Position numbers and translations under genes: made by a program. 64,000 nt of DNA from Zerene cesonia (taxonomy: Eukaryota > Arthropoda > Insecta > Lepidoptera > Pieridae), in the NCBI RefSeq assembly GCF_012273895.1, contig NC_052121.1, positions 4,774,001-4,838,000 on the forward strand, written 5' to 3'. The notes under the pieces are model-generated. The model was given only the letters and a program-made list of their open reading frames with translations. It had not been told where the DNA came from and ran no database searches. Of the stretch, positions 1-12,311 are shown piece after piece (position 1 is the stretch's first letter; the number at the start of each line of letters is the position of its first letter).

Positions 1-1459
1 TTATTATAATACAGTATTACTTCAATTTATATCATAATGCGATAACTATAATGCCATAGTTAAAGCTCGTAAACTTTAATGAAACAATAGCTGACATTGC
101 GAAGGTCCTTACACTTGGAGTTCAAGGCTTAAGTTATAATTTATTTATCGCTATCAACGCTTTCACTTTGAAAACAACGTTATTTATCAATATTATAAAT
201 ATTGAACATAGCATTATACATGTTATATTGCAGTATACCTACGTAATTATATCAACCAATCGACATAAATTTCGGATAATAGTAGCGTTTTATTTTAATT
301 TTACAAAAACGAATACTAAAATTAAATTAAATATTGAAGTCTTTATAACGGATTGTAATCTCGATTTTTCGTAATTATTATTTAATCCGACGTGGACGAC
401 GAACATGCGCCTCTTTCGAGCGAATATAATGGTTAATGCATAAAAATGCACTTACTGTTAAGTTTGAAGAAACAAATAAAATTTTAACAATTACAGCTTT
501 GCCTAGCCTAATATAGCTTATATGTTTTATCTCTCTACCTCATAAATATATACGTAAAACTATATGTTTTATAATAATTACGAAAATTTTGCAATATTTC
601 AAGGATGTTATCTTTTAACGACATTGAACAATGACCTTCAATTTTAACAATCGTACAAAGCTAATTCCTCTTTGATGTTGATTATGAGATTATTAGCAAC
701 GTCATTACAATCAAAAAGGTCATCTGCAAAGTAATGCACGTACTACGAAGGTACATATTAGGGTTTACTGTTTTAGTGTTTTAAGATTTATAAAAAAATT
801 CGGGTTATTAAAGATACTGTTTATTAAACATTATATTATAGTAACGTTTATTTAATCAATAATTCAGAGGTAAATCTAAACAAATAGAAGAAGCCACAAT
901 ACATCTTTGGGTATGCTATGGTAAGACCACAGTCCATTCAAGGTATTGTAAGACAGAGGTAATCTTTTTGTTCAGACATTTATTCCAACTTTTCTAACAC
1001 ACAACAGCTAATAGTGTCGTACTGTAATAAATAAATCGACTTAAAAGTATTCAATTTCTTAATCTATAATAGTCATGAAAATGAACACCTCATTACTTGA
1101 AGGATATCTCCTAACTCCTAACGGAAAAGAAAGTTAACCAAATAATAATGAAAAGGAAAACAGAAATATTCTAAACATTATTTTTTTCTGCTGATCCATT
1201 TTTATGAACGTACTGAAGTATTATTCTACGTAATTAGTTAATACTTTATAATAAATTTCAAAATAACCCAAATGTATATAAAACCATATTTGATGCATCT
1301 ATATAACTTTATATATACTTACAAAAAAAATCAGTTTAACTATTCAACATTAAAAATAAAGCAATTCAGTTTTCATGCCCCGACGATCAAAATCAACTTC
1401 CAGACAAAATTGGCAAACTGTTTCGAAATTCACGTCCTAATTTCAGGTCAATAGCAATT
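1..1459. other. AT-rich gene-free stretch
   Basis: I see no coding region with recognisable content, no RNA gene and no clear repeat boundary. The few open frames are short and AT-rich, as expected by chance. Confidence 0.5.
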
Positions 1460-1745
1460 TCTAGAACGGTCGGGGATGCAGTAGTCTGATACCCCTTGCC
1501 AGTGGGGGTGTATGGAGGGTTACGGTGCATCGCACGAAAGGGCAACTGCAGATAACGCAAGCAGAAGCCAGACAGTCAACGTCCCGATGCACTCCCGGCC
1601 CCCCCTCGCCCCGTGACCCTCGTGCCCCCTCACAGTCCTTCGGGAACCCGTATCCGTCCGACGCGAACTTTTTACATTCGCAATCTCGATCCTTGATGAG
1701 TCGTTTAACTAATGAAAAGAATTACCCAGTAGCGCACTCGACACA
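1460..1745. other. GC-rich island of unknown nature
   Basis: This block is clearly richer in G and C than its surroundings and has runs of C and several CpGs. A 74-codon open frame crosses it on the plus strand, but the peptide is low-complexity (Pro/Ser/Arg) and resembles nothing I know. A short imperfect hairpin (ATACCCC against GGGGTGTAT) sits near 1489-1513. It could be a promoter, a conserved non-coding element, an untranslated exon of a gene to the left, or an old repeat. Confidence 0.35.
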
Positions 1746-2904
1746 ATGAGCCAGTTAGCGAATTCCGCTTTTGGAAAGTTGTATACATGAAATTTTATAG
1801 GTTATACTGTATACTTTATCGAGTAATAGCCTTAAACTGGGTGATACTATTCATAAATAAGTTGAGTGAATAGACTTGCAACGATTTTAACTTTTATTTC
1901 TTAAAATAATTTAATGTGTAACCTCTAAAAAACAGTCATCCTTTTTCATAATTTATATTTTTAATGTTATTTACTCGTCACTTTAGCCGTAATTGCGTTC
2001 TTAGACAGAAAGAGAGAAATCCAGAATATTTAATGATATGTATGAATTGGTAAAAAAACATCTATGCTTTACTAAGCTCCGTAAATGAAGACAGTTCCGT
2101 CAGATTTTTCCATACTGTTTTTTGTTGTAAAATAAAACAGTGTTATATGACAGAGTGATATTGAGTGCCGCAAAGATTTCCATTACAATTATGATTGTAT
2201 TCATGAGACAATTTAAAAAGAACATACGAGTTCATTTATGAACCTTGAAGATCATATTAATCTCATAAATGCTAAAATGCGAAAATATATAACCGTTATA
2301 TATATGACCTTATATGCAAAAACATAATTTTATTAAAATAATGGTTAGTGTGTTTGTTTCAACATTGACGTATCTTTGATGCGATGCGACCTGATCTAAA
2401 ATGCATGAGAGGCAACTTCTACTGGTCTACTAATGTTATAAAAAGTAACTTAAAACAAAAATGATTATCCGAAAAAATTCTCTCACTACATGAACAAAGG
2501 CTTTAATTTGTATTTCAATACCAATTAATTAAAAGTTTCGCAAAACAAAAACAAATGAAATTGACTCTCACTCAAGTAATTTCTGATCAAATCATATTCA
2601 GTTACATTATACATACGTATTACGTATACGCTCGTATTTTTCTCCATAAATATATTTAAGAGGGGCAACACATACCTTCACTCTTAGGATCAAGACATAG
2701 GGTAGCGGTATTAATTTACTATCAGCTATCTCATGATTTATAATTAGTGAATACATAAAAAATTATCCTTTATTTGAAGAGGCTTCGTTATAATAAACGC
2801 AAAGGTACCTGATTCAATTGTCACGATAAACAAACTTTTGTGGACAACATTTACGACTAGTTATTTAACTAAGAATAAGAATTGAATGCAATTGATTTAT
2901 CTTC
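1746..2904. other. AT-rich gene-free stretch
   Basis: I see nothing supportable here: no long open frame, no RNA gene and no recognised repeat. Confidence 0.45.
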
Positions 2905-3212
2905 ATCTTGCCCTGGCTCCGCCCGGGCATTTATCGTAATTGAAATAATATAAACCTATATTTTAAGTTGGATCAAACTGCAAATCGTTTGCAAATTTGA
3001 TTTAATTCGGTTGAGTTGTTTAGGAGTCCATCGCAGGCAAACAACGTGACACTTAATTTATATCTTAAATCCTTTCTTAGCGGATGCCTACGTCGTAACA
3101 TCTATCTGCATGACAAATTTCAGCCCGATCGGTCCAGTGGTTTGGGCTGCGCGTTGATAGATCAATATGTCAGTCAGTGAGTCACCTTTGAGTTATATAT
3201 ATATTAGAAGAA
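2905..3212 (+). repeat. SINE/non-LTR-type interspersed repeat
   Basis: This has the layout of a widespread lepidopteran short repeat. It begins with a GC-rich head (CTGGCTCCGCCCGGGC). The middle has the typical phrases 'atgacaaatttcagcccgat' and 'ggtccagtggtttgggctg'. It ends 'gtcagtcagtgagtcac' followed by an ATATAT/TTAG tail. It is non-autonomous, with no coding capacity. Class is inferred from pattern memory. Confidence 0.6.
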
Positions 3213-3554
3213 GATAGATTACTATAATTTCTGCACTCCCCTGAAAGCTACAAGTAGTGATACATAAGTATAAATAGTAATAATGACTAATTATATAATA
3301 TTCATGAACTACTACTAACTAAAGTGAAACAAAAATAAGTATTACAATTATACACACACAACTTTATTTACTTGTGTATGTTCTACACTACTTAGCAAGG
3401 GTCTATTATTACCTATCTGTAATATCAGCTACGTAACACAAAATAATGCGTTGTTGTAAAAGCCTCGTGGAAACTGTTAAAAATTGCTATTCTAAAGTAG
3501 AAACAGCATGCGTACACACGCGTGCAAATACGCAATTGAATGATATTATTATTT

Positions 3555-3670
3555 TTCCACGGCGTAGATAGCAGCAGTGGGCACACAAGCTGAGCTGAGC
3601 GTCTGTGTCAAGGCCATGTCCTCGACCGTGACCGTCACCGCTCTCGCACTCCGCACTGCCCCTCGCTCTA
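3555..3670. other. GC-rich island
   Basis: This is a short GC-rich block in AT-rich surroundings with alternating ACCGT/GTCACC words. No reading frame with recognisable content crosses it. Possible explanations are a regulatory element, a non-coding exon or a degenerate repeat. Confidence 0.25.
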
Positions 3671-4289
3671 CTAATATCGACGTTATTTTAATTAAATTTA
3701 ACCAGCTATACGTGTACAATAAAAACTACTCCATATTTGGGGACACCGATACAACTGCTGATGTTTTGTTTATGTTTGTTGATAAACTTCATACGGTCAC
3801 ATATTTCTCATTATTCTAATAGCTGAGTAGAATGGAACTCAATGTTATGATGCTGTTCATGTATAGATTTAAATTGGAAATTATGTTTCTCAGAGCTTTA
3901 TAAAACTTCTAGAACTTTGAACACATGAAACCATGTGTAAGTTTATAGCATATTCTCATTTATCTTAAACTTTTTCAAATCTTATAAGCTGAAAAATACT
4001 AGCACATCATGAGTGCACCTTCTTGTTACGGAAGTTAATTTAATGATTTGTTGATAAAATAAATAACCACACAAGTATTTAGTTCACATGTGAGTATTTT
4101 ATTTTAATGTACAAACACCAAATATGAACTAGTATAGCATCAATAGGAAAGTTATCATGCTAACAAGTACTTATGAAACATTCTTCCATGTAAACAACTT
4201 ATAGCAGATAATAGACAAAAGGTAAGTTTATACCTTAATAAACAAGAAAAGAAAGCACTCTGATGACATATGATATTTGGTGCTATAAC

Positions 4290-4500
4290 ACAGGATTCAG
4301 TTCAATAACGCGAACGCCTACGCGGCCCATACACGTGCCCGCTGTTCAATCAACACGGTGAAGGTCACGCGTCCCAAATTGTCCTAAAGCAACTCCCACA
4401 AATGGGAGCCTAGGCCGTTGATCTCCTTGAAAATCTTTCAGAGCCCTCGACCTTGAACTTTACCCGCGCACGCGCATTCTCTGTTACCTAGTACCCTGAT
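4290..4500. other. GC-rich island
   Basis: This CpG-containing block includes GCGGCCC, CACGCG and CGCGCACGCGC words. No convincing open frame or known repeat head is present. Together with the islands near 1.5, 3.6 and 8.8 kb it is the only non-repeat structure in the left 12 kb. Confidence 0.3.
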
Positions 4501-4863
4501 CTCGTTACTAAAGAATGGGCCTAAGTATATTGTATTACTAAAGAAATATATTTCGATTAAACATTAGCTAAAAGTAACAACGTTCTGCTCCGATTATTGA
4601 AAATTTTCATCTTATTAAACAGCCTATATATTATAATCTATCCGGGACTCCCATCGATTTAATATTGGCTTTAATTAACATTATGTATTATGTAAAACGA
4701 CATCCTAACAGATTCTTAATTTTTACGATCGATAAATATATAATCGAACGATATAACGTAACTTAATTTGATAGGTATCTATTGTATTGTTCAGAAATGC
4801 TGCGGACAACACATTTTTTCTAAAAGAATATGCTATTTTTGCTAATAATTTTTTTTTTAATTT

Positions 4864-5000
4864 CTAGCTATTCACCCCGGCTTCGACCGTAACACAATAT
4901 TTTGCCTATAGCATTCATTGAAATTGCAGCTTTCTTATGGTGAAAGAATTTGAAATCGGTCTAGTGGTTTTTGTGTAAAAACGTTGCAAATATATAAAAA
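4864..5000 (+). repeat. SINE-like repeat fragment
   Basis: It contains the phrases 'attgcagctttcttatggtg', 'aaagaatttgaaatcggtc' and 'tagtggtttttgtgtaaaaa'. Nearly the same phrases occur again at 14866-15023, so the two are copies of one family, which I take to be a non-LTR-derived short element. Confidence 0.55.
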
Positions 5001-5393
5001 TACACAGGTATAAGTACCTAGTGTATTAAAATATGAGTAATTTCTTCGACTCTGCCAACAAACTACAAATATATTGTTGTTGTTATATTGTTGGCGGTAA
5101 TACTCAACTTTTAAATGATCAATAAATATTAAAAGGTTGTTTTTATCATTTAATTATAAAATTATCCTAAAGTATCCACCTTTACAAATTAAAGGCCACT
5201 AATCTAATGTCAGGTTTACTATTGCCTAAAATAATAGAATATTTGTGAATCCATACTTTTAAAATTAGCTCTTGCTGTTAAATTAAATAGCTGTATTGTA
5301 AAATACCTTTCCTTGATTAAAATGTAAATTGTAATGCAGCGAAAAGAATAATTGAACTTCAATATTTTGTAACGCTACTATCTATTTTTGAAA

Positions 5394-5582
5394 CTAGCTT
5401 TTACACTTGGCTTCCCCTGCGTAGACAAAGGAAACCTATATAGTTGCGTTCCCGTAGTATTTCCGGGATAAACCATATCCTTTCACAGATCTCAAGCTGT
5501 GTTGCTAGCTCCAAATCGTTTCCGTAGTTTAGGCGAAGAAGAGACAAAATGGGAGACAGAAAGAGTTACTTTCGCTTTATTT
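5394..5582 (+). repeat. SINE-like repeat
   Basis: The copy starts 'ctagcttttacacttggctt' and runs through 'gcgtagacaaaggaaacc' to 'gagttactttcgctttat'. The same word order occurs at 7575-7770 and, more diverged, at 30432-30611. It is a dispersed non-autonomous family without coding capacity. Confidence 0.6.
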
Positions 5583-6020
5583 ATTTTACATTTACAATCG
5601 ATTTTTTCATACAGTCGAATGCAAAAATTATATTTATTGCCGATTTTTTAAATATATTCTTTCAAATCTTTTTTTTATATTTCTATAGGTAATTATGATA
5701 AAAATTCTAAAGCTAGGTAGGTATTCATTGTTGAGATCTTCTACTGATAATAATAAACATAACAAAAAATAATTAGCGAAACCGGTCCAACGAATCACAC
5801 GTGATGCAGTGACCACGAGAAATGGGTATTCAATTATATTATAAACATTCCAATTTCTTACTTTTCTTCGGCGGCTTCGCCTGCCTAATTATGGAAATTA
5901 TCATAGATGAGATGTTTTTCGTTGTGTTGTGTGTGTATAAAGTAGCCTGTCACTCACAACTATTTCCAGACACAAAAGCAAACTTTCGTATTTATAATAA
6001 CAGCAGTATATCCTATTCAA

Positions 6021-6211
6021 TAATATTATAAAATATGGATGGTATATATGTATGGATACACTGTTACTCTTTCACGCTAAAACTGCTGAACCGATTGCAA
6101 TTAAATTGGTGCGTATATAGCTGGACAACTCGAATAACACAAAGGCTTTTTATGCCGATATTCCTACGGGATACAGACTTACGCGGGTGAAACCGTGGGA
6201 CGCAGCTAGTA
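6021..6211 (+). repeat. Dispersed repeat, 'CTTTCACGC' family
   Basis: It carries the diagnostic words 'gttactctttcacgctaaa', 'actgctgaaccgattgcaat', 'atagctggacaactcg', 'gatattcctacgggatac' and a 3' end in GCAGCTAGTA. Other copies lie at 17105-17280 (minus strand), 55470-55672 and 55674-55878. The family is common in lepidopteran genomes and non-coding. Confidence 0.65.
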
Positions 6212-6577
6212 CTATATATTATGTTACCGGCAAAATTATACAGATTGCCGGTAAAATACAGAAAGATACTCTTAGAACAAGTTGTAATAAGTAGCGTAAT
6301 TTTTTTTTTCTATATTCTTAAAACACAATCAAAGCAAAGGGTTGCTTGTTGAATAGCACATTGTTATTTACAATAGGAATTAATTCTCTCGAAGACTGTC
6401 ACCTTTATTCAAAGTTACCTAACTGATAACCTGACCTAACTGTGAACCTAGACTGGCGATATATTACTTTACAAATCTTATAAGTATAAATGTTAACAAA
6501 TGCCAAAAAATCACATTTAGTAGGAAAAAAATTCCAATTAAGTTTGTGTAATTTCCAATTAAGTTGAAGTAATTTGT

Positions 6578-7165
6578 GTACGCGACCCAGGCGTGTCGCT
6601 AGATTCTAAGTTGGTTATGTTTGAACATATTGATATAATTGTTAATAAGGCTTATAAACTACTCGGTTTGATAAAGCATTTATGTAAAGATTTTGATAAT
6701 TTTAAGTGTATTAAAACTCTTTAGTCTATAGTACTATAGTATACTATATAATACGGTGCATTCTCGATTATTTATGCGTCGAGTATTTGATTTCCTTGCT
6801 ATGCGGTTTATATAGATAGAATCGAATCAATTCAAAAAAAAATTCTCAAGTTTTTATGTTTTACAAAATTCGTTCATTTTAACGATTACGATAAAGCTTG
6901 TGTTTGCTACTAAATAGAACCACTAAAAAAACGACGTAGGCGAAGTGATTTAATGTTACTTCACGCGTTATGGAATAACCACATTGACTGCCCAGAGTTA
7001 CTCGTATCTATGCATTTGAATGTACCTAGTTTCCGTACACGTCAAACTAATATATTTTCCATCCCTAAAGTTAACACTAATTACGCCCGAAATAGTGTGT
7101 TAAGACGTATTATGCAAATATGCAACTCAGAATATGCAAGTGCTGATATTTTCCTATTTTCTTAA
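6578..7165 (+). pseudogene. Decayed jockey-type reverse transcriptase, C-terminal end
   Basis: One frame from 6578 reads RDPGVSLDSKL, then HIDIIVNKAYKLLGLIKHLC, which resembles the segment after the RT core in jockey-clade LINEs. It stops in frame near 6720. After frame breaks the tail resumes with IESIQKKF-like and FLCF-like words, then the open stretch 6953-7165 (LHALWNNHIDCPELL...PSFRTRQTNIF), the usual C-terminus of these polyproteins. Stops and shifts show it is dead. No 5' part is present, consistent with 5' truncation. Identification rests on motif memory. Confidence 0.7.
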
Positions 7166-7216
7166 AAACTCTTTGCAAATGAAATATCTACAATAAATGG
7201 TTATTTGAAGTAATAG

Positions 7217-7259
7217 CACATATACACAAACACACATACACACACACACGCACACACAA
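7217..7259. repeat. CA-rich microsatellite
   Basis: An imperfect (CA)n tract with CACACA and TACACA variants lies just downstream of the retroelement remnant. Confidence 0.85.
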
Positions 7260-7574
7260 GCAAGCAGGATTATAAAGTAATTGTTAGTATTTCTTTTTAT
7301 AAATGTATTGTTAATAATCTGTCTTGATAATATAATTAAACATATTGTTGTAATATAGTTAACATGTAAAGCTGTTGTATTACCAAGAAACAAATAAAGA
7401 ATATAACAGTCTTCATGACCTCTACCGCCATCTAGTAGCGGTTCTGAAAACTTCGTTGCTGTTCTGTTTAGTCATTTTCATATAAAGCTTGTCTGCATAA
7501 TTGAACACTGAGATTTCCTATTCTCCACATGGAAAATTAAATTACGTAAAGAGGATATCATAAAATCATAAAGA

Positions 7575-7770
7575 CTAGCTTTCCGCTTTAACGTGGCTCT
7601 ACATGCGTAGTCAAAGGAAAAGATAGACATAGAGTCCGTTCCGATTTTCAGGACAATCTTTCCTATGTTCTTTCACGGGTTTCAAACTATCTTTGCACCG
7701 AATTTTATCCAAATCAGTTCATGGGTTTAGGGATGAAGAAAGGACAGACAAAGTTCTTTCACATTTATAT
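7575..7770 (+). repeat. SINE-like repeat
   Basis: It matches the 5394-5582 copy in order and spacing: 'ctagctttccgctttaac', 'gcgtagtcaaaggaaaa', 'cctatgttctttcacggg', 'ttcatgggtttagggatgaa' and 'ttctttcacatttat'. Non-coding. Confidence 0.6.
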
Positions 7771-8239
7771 TTCAATTTCCAAATTTATAAAGTACCTGAG
7801 TACTGTTTCCCGCAACTCCATCCGCGCGTAAATTATTCGAAGGTGACATTATAATTCATTAACATATTTAAATACTTATTCCCTTAATGAATAACATTAT
7901 AACGGGTAATTAAATGGTCGCTAATTCGATGTCCCTACCAGTTTTTATTAGCAACAATGATTAGCATAGTATTACTTCATATCATCATTTTCTCATATAG
8001 TTTTAAACTTTACAAATAATAATGGGATAATCTCGACAAAAATTTAATAATTATAACAAAATAACTATTTGAAAAGATATTGTGAATTTTTTTTTGTAGT
8101 TGTTAAGAGTGTAGTTGTTTTTTTTAGGTACAATAATAACGTAAATAAAAATGATATACAGATACAGGCAAGAATATTATGAGATTTATTGAATTATTAT
8201 TATTTTTTTTATTTGAATACAACTCTACAGCATGTTTCA

Positions 8240-8415
8240 TAATTATCATCACCATCATCAGTCATATATGTCCCCACTGAGGGTTCAGGCCATAATCCAT
8301 CACAGATACGTTGGGTAATCAATTTATTTTCCATACACTTACCAAGTGTCGAAACCCCGACTCATCGTTTTTTGAGTCCCAGGTCCTCACCACTAAGCCG
8401 TCTCTGCTTTTTATG
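8240..8415 (-). repeat. tRNA-derived SINE-like repeat
   Basis: On the minus strand the block starts with a tRNA-like A-box region (GGCTTAGTGGTGAGGACC) and then GGGGTTTCGACAC, a weak B-box. It ends in a body containing 'ccactgagggttcaggcc' (plus-strand spelling). This layout is known from lepidopteran SINEs. It is not a functional tRNA because the arms do not fold properly. Confidence 0.5.
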
Positions 8416-8689
8416 TATGTTTGGTATGTTTTACTAAACATTTATTTCATACGTGAAATAAAATAAATAATTAAATAAGAACCTAATGGCAGACCGATTT
8501 GGTAATTTTTATTGAATATTTTTCAAACCTACTCCTACTTTAGGTGCTTATATAAGTTTTATATACATTCTGACTTAGAAATCTACACAAACTGATATTA
8601 GTAGGGCTAAAAACCTACTAATATAAAAGATACATCGCTTCCTAAAAATGATAGGAAAGTAATTGATATTATTCGAGTTAATTAAATGT

Positions 8690-8890
8690 TTGCCTAATAA
8701 CAATCATAAGGTGACGCACATATTCACCAGCGTGACACTTAGGTGGGCGAGCGCAGGCCACGTTGCAGGGGAAACGAGCATTAACCCTTTCTGCAGTTCA
8801 TTCGCCGTCTGGCCTCACCCCTGCAATCCACCCACGCTCGCCCCTTGACGCCGATCCGACTGCACATTTACCACGCTGCAGCCAAACTAT
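8690..8890. other. GC-rich block with nested inverted repeats
   Basis: Three pairs of complementary words lie within 100 bases: GGGCGAGCG (8745-8753) with CGCTCGCCC (8835-8843), AGGCCA (8755-8760) with TGGCCT (8810-8815), and GCAGGGG (8765-8771) with CCCCTGC (8818-8824). The outer pair encloses the others. The 61-codon open frame across it has no recognisable product. It may be a structured RNA, a regulatory element or part of a transposon. Confidence 0.35.
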
Positions 8891-9529
8891 ACATCTACCT
8901 GAAAACCTTTAACACCTTATTATATGCTTCATTACGTTCTGCTGTTTAACGATACGGATGTGTGACAGCTTTAGTTTAAAAATGGACGATGCCGGTTTCG
9001 AATAAACTATAATTTTTGTTATTGCAAAAAGAAGTTACTGATTATCTTAAAAGTCCGATGCACTTTTTTTTCACAGAATTTAAATGCATTAAAAACATCA
9101 CAAAAAAGAAATACATAATAACATTCTTTTCAACCAAAAAAACCGCCTTTTAATTATCAGATTCAGAAATAGACTAAATTTAAATGATACCACACGGAAG
9201 GCATTAACCAAATAATCGTCAAAATCGGTTCACTCAGTAGTAAGTTCTAAGGTAAAAAAAAAATAATAATATAGGATTGAATTGTTCCTTATTTTTCCAA
9301 ATTAGGTTGAAAAGTATAAGTCGATATAATATTGCAACAAAAATTAAAGTAAAATTTAAAAATTAAAGAATACTGCATATAAAACATTGAAAAAATTACA
9401 TTCGTACATAATAAAATGCTACTAAATTCAACACTCACCTAAAAGTTACACAAAAAAACTGTAGTTCAACTTCACTATAAAATTTTCTAGTTAATGAATT
9501 AAAATCTCCTGAGAAGCTTATCCTAGCTA

Positions 9530-10890
9530 AATCATCAGATCGTGATCCATAACGGCATCTATCAATTTATTTTAAAACGCCTTTCAGACGCAGTTATGTG
9601 TCTATAGAGAGATTAGTTGGCAAAATGCTACGGGCCCACCTGGAAGCGGCACATAGCGTTACTCAATCGGTCACATTATAACGTAAAAATTTGCGATAAA
9701 GCTCCTTTATTTGACAGAGCTTAGATTCCAACACCAAATCAGCTTTGGACGGCCACGTTTCCGTTTTTCCCGATTCCTGCTCCATCCAATGCCTGCTTTG
9801 GTATATTCATGATCACTACATTGCATGTGGGCTAAGCGATCGGTCTTTTCTTGCAGTATTTTCAAGAGTCAACGTTGGAGATAATATAAGGTCAGTAAAT
9901 TGCACAATGATCACAGAACTGTTAGGACTATCACCATAAAAAGTTGTTCTTTGGAAATCTGAGGATTAATAGTAGTTCGGGCATTTACAGCAAAATATGC
10001 ATTATATGTATAATAAAACAGTAACCAGACCATCTGTGAATTAAATACGTCTTTAAAAGAGTAATTACTATGCAAGCTCAATAGATGTTTTAGAGACCCC
10101 GAATCAATGGTTAGTATTTTTTTTTTGTTTGTATGATTGTCTATTCCTCTCTTTATAAGCGCGTAAAAACCACTCGGCAGTTATTTTTGTGATACCATTT
10201 TATTGTATAGACCAATAGCGTTTGCAGAATGACAATCTATCTAGACGTTATTAGGATGAAATTATAGCAAATACAAAACATCAAGCCGTGGCTGTTCAGT
10301 ATCAAGAAGGTTATTCTCTGGAAGCCAACCCAGGATGCAGCAGCCACGTCCTGAGAGAATTAAGAAGATTTAATGAATAAATTAATTTACAAAATGTCTT
10401 TACCGTCCACCGTTGAAAAGTTCCCACACTGGAAGCCAAACCTGGTGGCTGCAGTAATGTTACGATGGATTATAATACATGGTTTATTAGAGGATATTAT
10501 TGTCAATCCACTTAAATTTCGTGTCTTTGCTCCGTGGAATTTCATTTTCCATCTCCTAATTGCATCATCAGATCATTTCAATGATACCAGAATGATACAT
10601 TTTACCTAAAGCATCGCTTAAGCTTAACCGAAAATTGGGACATGGATCAAATTTTTTTCTATTTAACTGCGAAATTGGTTTTTCCTCGATTACCCTGAGA
10701 TTCCATCATCAGATCCTGATTTAATGATAATTCGGAGTATACTCGTAATCTTATGATCTATACACAAATTTCTTAAATCTCTTAAATCAATGGCCGAGAA
10801 TATAGTTTCACATACACAAAAAAACGATTTACAGACGAACATAGAATGTGCTGTCCTGTCCCTTCTCGTTTTTGGAAGTCGGTTAAAAAT
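9530..10890. mobile_element. Probable non-autonomous transposon remnants
   Basis: The motif 'catcatcagatc' recurs near 9533 (as 'atcatcagatcgtgatc'), 10563 and 10691. The block ends with 'ccttctcgtttttggaagtc' and 'ggttaaaa', phrases I associate with abundant lepidopteran repeats. No transposase is visible. The open frame 10373-10609 is not recognisable. The boundaries are approximate. Confidence 0.4.
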
Positions 10891-12311
10891 ATATATGTAT
10901 TAGCAGGAAATAGCATATTCATTTGCGTTGCGTCTTGATATCGTTTTTTTATTTTTTTATTAATGGCTACATCGCAATGCGATAATGTCGCCAGAATTCA
11001 GATTAAATACAACATCACAACTTGGACAATTGGATATAGGGGACTTACCCCTTAGAAAAGCAAATTTATTGGATGGAATATTCGAGAACGAAGTCTTAAA
11101 GCGGCAATTAAGTAGACTCAAAGATTTTTCTAACCAAGGGGATTTTATGGCATGAGGCTGATTTGGTATAGAACCACTCTTTCATTGAACTCCACAAATA
11201 TTAAAGAGTTATAAGGATTCAGCTTACAACAATATTGGATATTGGATATTGCTTTTCACAAATATATTGGACTGGAGATCCAAAACAAGAAGGCCTACGC
11301 TATACATATCCTTGATCCTTCTGTTTATATTTTGCGATAATCCTAATATTCACTATTAAGGAAGTCTAAACATAACTTTTGAACACTAGATGTTGTTGGC
11401 CATCAATGGCACACAAGTTACCGTGGCTCATAATTTTTATTGATACAAAACAATAACTTCCAAAATATTGAGAAGATAATAATATTTAGCGTGAGGTGAT
11501 AAAGTATTGCTTTAAACGTAAAAGCCGCAGTTGATGAAACCACCCAAACATAACCCTACATCTGTAAGTAGAAACTTAATACATACTGCAAGTAACAACT
11601 TCTTCCTGTTAATAATGATGGATATATATATATATATATTGATAATTTATTCAAAAATATAATAAAGTATTATTTTACTCTCACTTTTATAATGACTGAC
11701 CAAAGTTTGAGAAAGTTCAATTCAATTCAATTCAATTTTATTTTATGAATGGCAGTGCTGTGTTGCCACAATTTTGCCAATGTCACGTTGTGGATAGTTT
11801 TACATCTGAGATTTATAAGAGGCTCAAAAGTATCCGTCAAGCGCAGATATCTACAACACAAAAATGAAACACACAATATATAGAAATTACCATTACTACC
11901 AACACTAACCAGTTTGAGAAAGTTTAAAATACGTTTTCAAAACTACACGTCATACGTCACTTCTTGTTTGATGTCATTTGTCAATGATCAGATCTCTTAC
12001 TGTATAGTGTATACGGCATACGCTAAGGATTCGTCTACCCTATGTCTACCCATATTGACTCCTATTGTCCATCTACGTATATTTCTCTATCGTCTTTAAC
12101 GTGGTGGCAAATACTGCTTGACATCTCATGTCAAAATAAGACATGTACCTATAGGGCATTTAAAAACAACCTAATGTACATTCTATCGTTTCCTAAAATA
12201 TTTACAAACAGTGTAGGGAACACTAAATACTAACACTTTTTGAAGTGAAACTTCTTTAGAATCGTTGTGATTTCAAACCTGATGCAACGGAAAAACGACA
12301 GGTAAGAGACA
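10891..12311. other. Gene-free stretch up to scaffold gap
   Basis: AT-rich, with a short (TA)n tract near 11623-11639 and a short TTCAA repeat near 11706-11735. I see no gene. Confidence 0.45.

Noticed and set aside
1525..1749. 74-codon Pro/Ser/Arg-rich frame in the GC-rich island
   Set aside because: Low complexity, no motif, no splice or start context. Its openness is explained by GC content.
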